Shown here: positions 6,295 through 9,033 of the stretch, piece after piece
How positions within the stretch are numbered: position 1 is the first letter of the stretch
How the letters are laid out: each line of letters starts with the position of its first letter
Program-made: the position numbers and the translations under genes
The notes under the pieces: generated by a model
Databases searched by the model: none
Seen by the model: only the letters and a program-made list of their open reading frames with translations
Told to the model about the DNA's origin: nothing
Source of the DNA: Tannerellaceae bacterium
GTDB lineage: Bacteria > Bacteroidota > Bacteroidia > Bacteroidales > Tannerellaceae
Direction: 5' to 3'
Assembly: GCA_031284275.1 (NCBI GenBank)
Contig: JAITAD010000043.1
Span: 1-9,033, forward strand
DNA length: 9,033 bases

Positions 6295-8307
6295 TCAGCG
6301 GCTGCGGGCAAGGACAATGGCCGTGCGGGCGGGCAGATAAAGAGGAAGGCAAACGGTTCCGGCAGCTTCGTCAGGGACGGTAAAATGAGGAACGGTATCG
6401 TCAGAGACACCGAAACCGGCATAACGGGGGTGGTCGCTGTCAAGGATAACGTCATAGCGGCCGGGAGGGACGCACAGACCGTAACCGTCGAACGAACGCC
6501 CGGGGTTGAAGTTGAAGACGAAGAGCAGCTCGCCGCGCAAAAAAGCAAGTATCTGGTCGCCGTCATTGTCGCAGATACGGCAAAGGGGGGCGAGGTGAAA
6601 GTCGGGGCGACGGGCGAGGGCAAGCATGTCACGGTCGAAAGCCGCCAGAGCGCCGTATTTAAGCGATGTATCATCAACGAGATGCCATTGGCGGCGTGCG
6701 TAACGGTAAGACCATCCGTTGCCCTGACGGGGGAAATCGATCCATTCGGGATGGCCGAACTCATTCCCCATGAAGTTGAGATAGGCGCCGTCGACAGTAG
6801 CCAAAGTAACGAGGCGTATCATCTTGTGGAGAGCGATGGCGCGGTCGATGGTCAGCGTGTGGTCGGACAGGCGCATGTGGGTGTACATCTCGGCGTCGGC
6901 CAGACGGAAGAGGATCGTCTTGTCGCCCACCAACGCCTGGTCATGGCTCTCGGCATAGCTGACGGTACGTTCGTCGGCACGCCGGTTGGTCGTCTCCCAC
7001 CAGATGGATGAAGGCCGCCACTGCTCGTCAGGCTGTTCCTTGATGAGCTTGATCCAATAGTCGGGGATGTTCATGGCCATGCGGTAATCGAACCCGTACC
7101 CGCCATGGACGACGGGAGCGGCCAAACCGGGCATACCGCTGACCTCCTCGGCGATAGTGACGGCATGGGGATTGACCTCGTGGATAAGACGGTTGGCAAG
7201 GACGAGGTAGGCGCAGGCGTCAGGGTCTTGCGTGCCGTCGAAATAGCACTCATAGGAAGTGAAAGCCTGCCCGAGTCCATGGTTGAGATAAAGCATGGAG
7301 GTGACGCCGTCGAAACGGAAACCGTCGAAACGAAACTCGTCTATCCAATATTTACAGTTGGAGAGCAGGAAGTGGAGCGTTTCCGGACGGGTGTAATCAA
7401 AGAGGAGAGAGTCCCATGCGGGATGAAACCGGCGATGCCCGTCATGGAAATACTGTCGGTGAGAGCCGTCGATGTTCCCTATCCCTTCGTTCTCGTTCTT
7501 AACGGCATGGCTGTGAACAATGTCCATGATGACGGCGATGCCAAGCCGATGCGCCTCGTCAATGAGCGCTTTGAGTTCTTCGGGGGTACCGAAACGGGAA
7601 GAGGGAGCGAAGAAATTACTGACGTGATAGCCGAAAGAACCGTAATACGGATGCTCCTGAACAGCCATTATCTGGATGGCGTTGTATCCGGCACGGTGAA
7701 TACGGGGAAGCACGTGGCAACGGAAATAGGTGTAGGTACCGACTTCCTCGTGCGGCGTCGCCATGCCGATGTGGCACTCGTAAATAAGCAGCGGCGAAGT
7801 GCATGGACAGAAGTCATTGACGCTGAACACATAGGGTTGCTCCGGCTCCCAGACTTGTGCGCTAAAAAGATGGGTGGCATCGTCCTGCACCACACGTCGG
7901 CACCACGCAGGTATACGCTCACCGCCTCCCCCTGTCCACTCGACAAGCAGCTTGTAATACGCCCCGTGGCGCAGGGCGTCGGCGGGGAACCTCCCCTCCC
8001 AAACCCCGCCGTCGATAGCGTACAGGGCGTAAGCTTCGTCTTTGCGCCAGCCGTTGAAATCGCCGATGAGGAAGACCGCCGTAGCGTTGGGCGCCCACTC
8101 TCGAAACACCCAACCGCCCTCCGTGCGATGCAGCCCGAAATAGAGGTAACCCGATGCCCAATCGGCCAGCGAACGTTCGCCGCCGGTCAGCCGTCGCTCC
8201 AATTCGGCCGCATAACGGTGTCGTTCGTCGATCACCGCCGCATACGGCGCCAGCCAAGGGTCGCCGGCTATCAGTTGCAGGACGTCCTTCTCCCTTTCCA
8301 TCTCCAT
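6295..8307 (-). CDS. glgB: 1,4-alpha-glucan branching enzyme (GH13)
   Basis: A 670-residue cytoplasmic enzyme that cuts alpha-1,4 glucan chains and rejoins them as alpha-1,6 branches in glycogen synthesis. The N-terminal CBM48-like domain spans about 50-150 (FGLHR, REWAPNATAVFLIGDFNGW). The GH13 barrel shows region I MDIVHSH at 261-267, region II GFRFDGVTSM with nucleophile Asp333, region III IAEEVSG with acid/base Glu387, and region IV AESHDQALVGDKT with Asp456. A C-terminal beta domain follows. The wording of these motifs and the compact length resemble the eukaryote-like GH13 branching enzymes (subfamily 8) more than the E. coli GlgB type. The start is ambiguous between Met1 (8307) and Met3 (8301); an AGGAG lies about 14 nt before the first. 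No other glycogen gene is in the window. No strong promoter box is seen upstream. Confidence 0.95.
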   Translation of the reverse strand: MEMEREKDVLQLIAGDPWLAPYAAVIDERHRYAAELERRLTGGERSLADWASGYLYFGLHRTEGGWVFREWAPNATAVFLIGDFNGWRKDEAYALYAIDGGVWEGRFPADALRHGAYYKLLVEWTGGGGERIPAWCRRVVQDDATHLFSAQVWEPEQPYVFSVNDFCPCTSPLLIYECHIGMATPHEEVGTYTYFRCHVLPRIHRAGYNAIQIMAVQEHPYYGSFGYHVSNFFAPSSRFGTPEELKALIDEAHRLGIAVIMDIVHSHAVKNENEGIGNIDGSHRQYFHDGHRRFHPAWDSLLFDYTRPETLHFLLSNCKYWIDEFRFDGFRFDGVTSMLYLNHGLGQAFTSYECYFDGTQDPDACAYLVLANRLIHEVNPHAVTIAEEVSGMPGLAAPVVHGGYGFDYRMAMNIPDYWIKLIKEQPDEQWRPSSIWWETTNRRADERTVSYAESHDQALVGDKTILFRLADAEMYTHMRLSDHTLTIDRAIALHKMIRLVTLATVDGAYLNFMGNEFGHPEWIDFPRQGNGWSYRYARRQWHLVDDTSLKYGALAAFDRDMLALARRPDFHLAPLCRICDNDGDQILAFLRGELLFVFNFNPGRSFDGYGLCVPPGRYDVILDSDHPRYAGFGVSDDTVPHFTVPDEAAGTVCLPLYLPARTAIVLARSR

Positions 8308-8416
8308 CTCTTTCCCCTTCTCCTCGCTAAACGTTCTCGGCCGCTTTGCTGCGTCTTACCTTTCTCTTCCATGCTTCGGGACAAAAATGCGTATCCATCT
8401 GCCGCTTGCCGACGTA
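8308..8416 (-). other. glgB leader region, no clear signal
   Basis: This 109-nt gap between the small gene and glgB holds no gene I can support. The only promoter-like sequence is CATTTTTG on the minus strand (8389-8382), one base off the TAnnTTTG box, with no -33 partner. The last 25 nt before glgB are purine-rich (GAGGAGAAGGGGAAAGAG) and may serve ribosome binding. Confidence 0.3.
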
Positions 8417-8620
8417 TCATACCCCGCCGGCGATATGGACACAGATATCGCACTCGCATTCCACGACAGGCCTGTATTCGCGAGCGAAACGGCGGATGAA
8501 AGCAAGCGTCCGCCTGCTCGGCCCTTCGGCAACTGCCTGACCCTCTTGGACAACCTTCCGTTTCTCTTCCTCCTCCCCAAGCATAAACAAACAATGGGTA
8601 AACATTCCATCCATAGGCAT
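8417..8620 (-). CDS. Small hypothetical protein (67 aa)
   Basis: Of the overlapping frames here, this one looks most like a protein. It starts MPMDGMFTHCLFMLGEEEE, is acidic in its first half, then carries PSRRTLAFIRRFAREYRP and ends in a Cys-rich strand (ECECDICVHIAGGV). The pattern P-S-x-x-T-L-x-F-I-R-x-F-A-R-x-Y reminds me of short uncharacterised proteins common in Bacteroidales genomes; this is recollection, not a search. ATG at 8620 follows GGAG directly; Met3 (8614) and Met6 (8605) are alternatives. It lies 109 nt upstream of glgB on the same strand and could share its transcript. No -7 box is found upstream on this strand. Function unknown. Confidence 0.5.
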   Translation of the reverse strand: MPMDGMFTHCLFMLGEEEEKRKVVQEGQAVAEGPSRRTLAFIRRFAREYRPVVECECDICVHIAGGV

Positions 8621-8667
8621 CTCCGTATTTGTTCCACTGATAAAACGTTCCTTTCAACCGTTTAGTA

Positions 8668-8675
8668 TACCTTTG
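8668..8675 (+). promoter_or_regulatory. -7 promoter box (TACCTTTG) for the right-edge gene
   Basis: TACCTTTG matches the Bacteroidota -7 consensus. It lies 126 nt before the ATG at 8801 and only 7 nt before the ATG of the interrupted micro-ORF at 8683. Initiation near 8680-8683 would give a leader of about 120 nt for the downstream gene. No good -33 element is seen at 19-21 nt. Confidence 0.5.
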
Positions 8676-8682
8676 CGAGAAG

Positions 8683-8778
8683 ATGGACTATTGTATAGGT
8701 ACAGATGCAGTGGCGTAGGTATATAAAGATATTATCCGCGAAATCGCAGAAGAAATAAAACGATTGCAGGCCGACTGA
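8683..8778 (+). pseudogene. Micro-ORF split by an in-frame TAG in a leader
   Basis: ATG at 8683 opens a frame of 11 codons (MDYCIGTDAVA), then TAG (8716-8718), then 19 more sense codons in the same frame to TGA at 8776. The second part (VYKDIIREIAEEIKRLQAD) is a charged amphipathic helix by composition and looks like protein. There is no ATG after the TAG. It may be a nonsense-mutated small gene, a remnant, or chance. It sits between the -7 box at 8668-8675 and the edge gene at 8801. Confidence 0.3.
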
Positions 8779-8800
8779 TATCATAAATAAATTACAACTT

Positions 8801-9033
8801 ATGAATATTGTTCCATCCCTTCCCGATTTGGAGAAGTTGTATAAGGATATTGATGCACATCTGCCGCCGGAGCGGCTGACGGAACGGCCGGTGATTGGCA
8901 TATCGGTCAATCGCGTAGAGGGGACGGCACGGCTGGCAGAAGACTATTTCCGATCGGTGTGGCAGGCAGGAGGCGTGCCGCTGCTGATTCCGCCGCTGAC
9001 CGACGTGGAGGCGCTCGATATCGCCGTGAGCGC
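8801..9033 (+). CDS. Gamma-glutamyl-GABA hydrolase-like class I amidotransferase (peptidase C26), N-terminal fragment
   Basis: The first 77 codons of a gene that leaves the window on the right. After a helical leader of about 28 residues (MNIVPSLPDLEKLYKDI...) comes RPVIGISVN, then LAEDYFRSVWQAGGVPLLIPP. A buried V-I-G-I-S strand followed by a Y-x-x-x-V-x-x-A-G-G-x-P-x-L-I-P helix-strand is typical of the peptidase C26 / PuuD-like family, which hydrolyses gamma-glutamyl amide bonds using a Cys-His-Glu triad. The catalytic Cys lies beyond the window, so activity cannot be judged. The start is fixed by an in-frame TAA at 8756-8758 with no other ATG after it, and by the AT-rich leader (AAATTACAACTT) usual for Bacteroidales. 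The gene is divergent from glgB. Confidence 0.75.
   Translation, partial: MNIVPSLPDLEKLYKDIDAHLPPERLTERPVIGISVNRVEGTARLAEDYFRSVWQAGGVPLLIPPLTDVEALDIAVS

Noticed and set aside
8382..8389. Possible glgB promoter (CATTTTTG on the minus strand)
   Set aside because: First base differs from the TAnnTTTG box and there is no TTG at the right spacing, so it is not strong enough to list as a promoter.
7105..8499. 464-codon plus-strand open frame antisense to glgB
   Set aside because: It mirrors glgB codons in a GC-rich gene, its translation has no recognisable domain and low-complexity runs, while the opposite strand encodes a fully conserved branching enzyme.
8271..8657. 128-codon minus-strand frame overlapping the glgB start
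   Set aside because: Its translation is rich in Arg/Gly/Cys runs typical of an out-of-frame reading; the 67-codon frame at 8417-8620 reads more like protein.
1..9033. CRISPR arrays, insertion sequences, integrases, toxin-antitoxin or phage genes
   Set aside because: No regularly spaced repeats, transposase or integrase motifs, or terminal inverted repeats were seen; the RhuM-like fragment alone does not establish a mobile element.

Overview
The window looks like a chromosomal stretch from a member of the Bacteroidales (phylum Bacteroidota). The evidence is the repeated intergenic TAnnTTTG element (the Bacteroidota -7 promoter box), AT-rich leaders with little Shine-Dalgarno signal, and the protein types present (a compact eukaryote-like glycogen branching enzyme, a long Lon, a RhuM-like start). 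I cannot name genus or species.

Almost everything is on the minus strand. From right to left: glgB (6295-8307) and lon (3558-6197); then a 308-base gap carrying a plus-strand tRNA-Arg(CCG) at 3324-3395; then ung (2587-3249), an AlgI/DltB-type MBOAT acyltransferase (1096-2553) and a membrane-anchored SGNH-like protein (149-1087); then a weak terminator and promoter, and the first 22 codons of a probable RhuM-family gene running off the left edge. At the right edge a plus-strand gene (from 8801) begins, probably a class I glutamine amidotransferase-like (peptidase C26) hydrolase, also cut by the window. Between glgB and that gene, 8308-8800 holds a likely small minus-strand gene (8417-8620) and a plus-strand micro-ORF interrupted by TAG (8683-8778) in the leader of the edge gene.

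The genes are mostly housekeeping: glycogen branching, ATP-dependent proteolysis, base-excision repair and a tRNA. The accessory part is the MBOAT + SGNH pair, only 8 nt apart, which probably acts as a two-protein system that O-acylates an extracytoplasmic glycan; the substrate cannot be read from the sequence.

No CRISPR array, insertion sequence, integrase or clearly new system is visible. The points most worth a second look are small: a TAG-split micro-ORF directly after a promoter box, a good minus-strand promoter that would transcribe through the tRNA in antisense towards ung, a small unannotated-looking protein, and a dense set of interleaved inverted repeats after lon.
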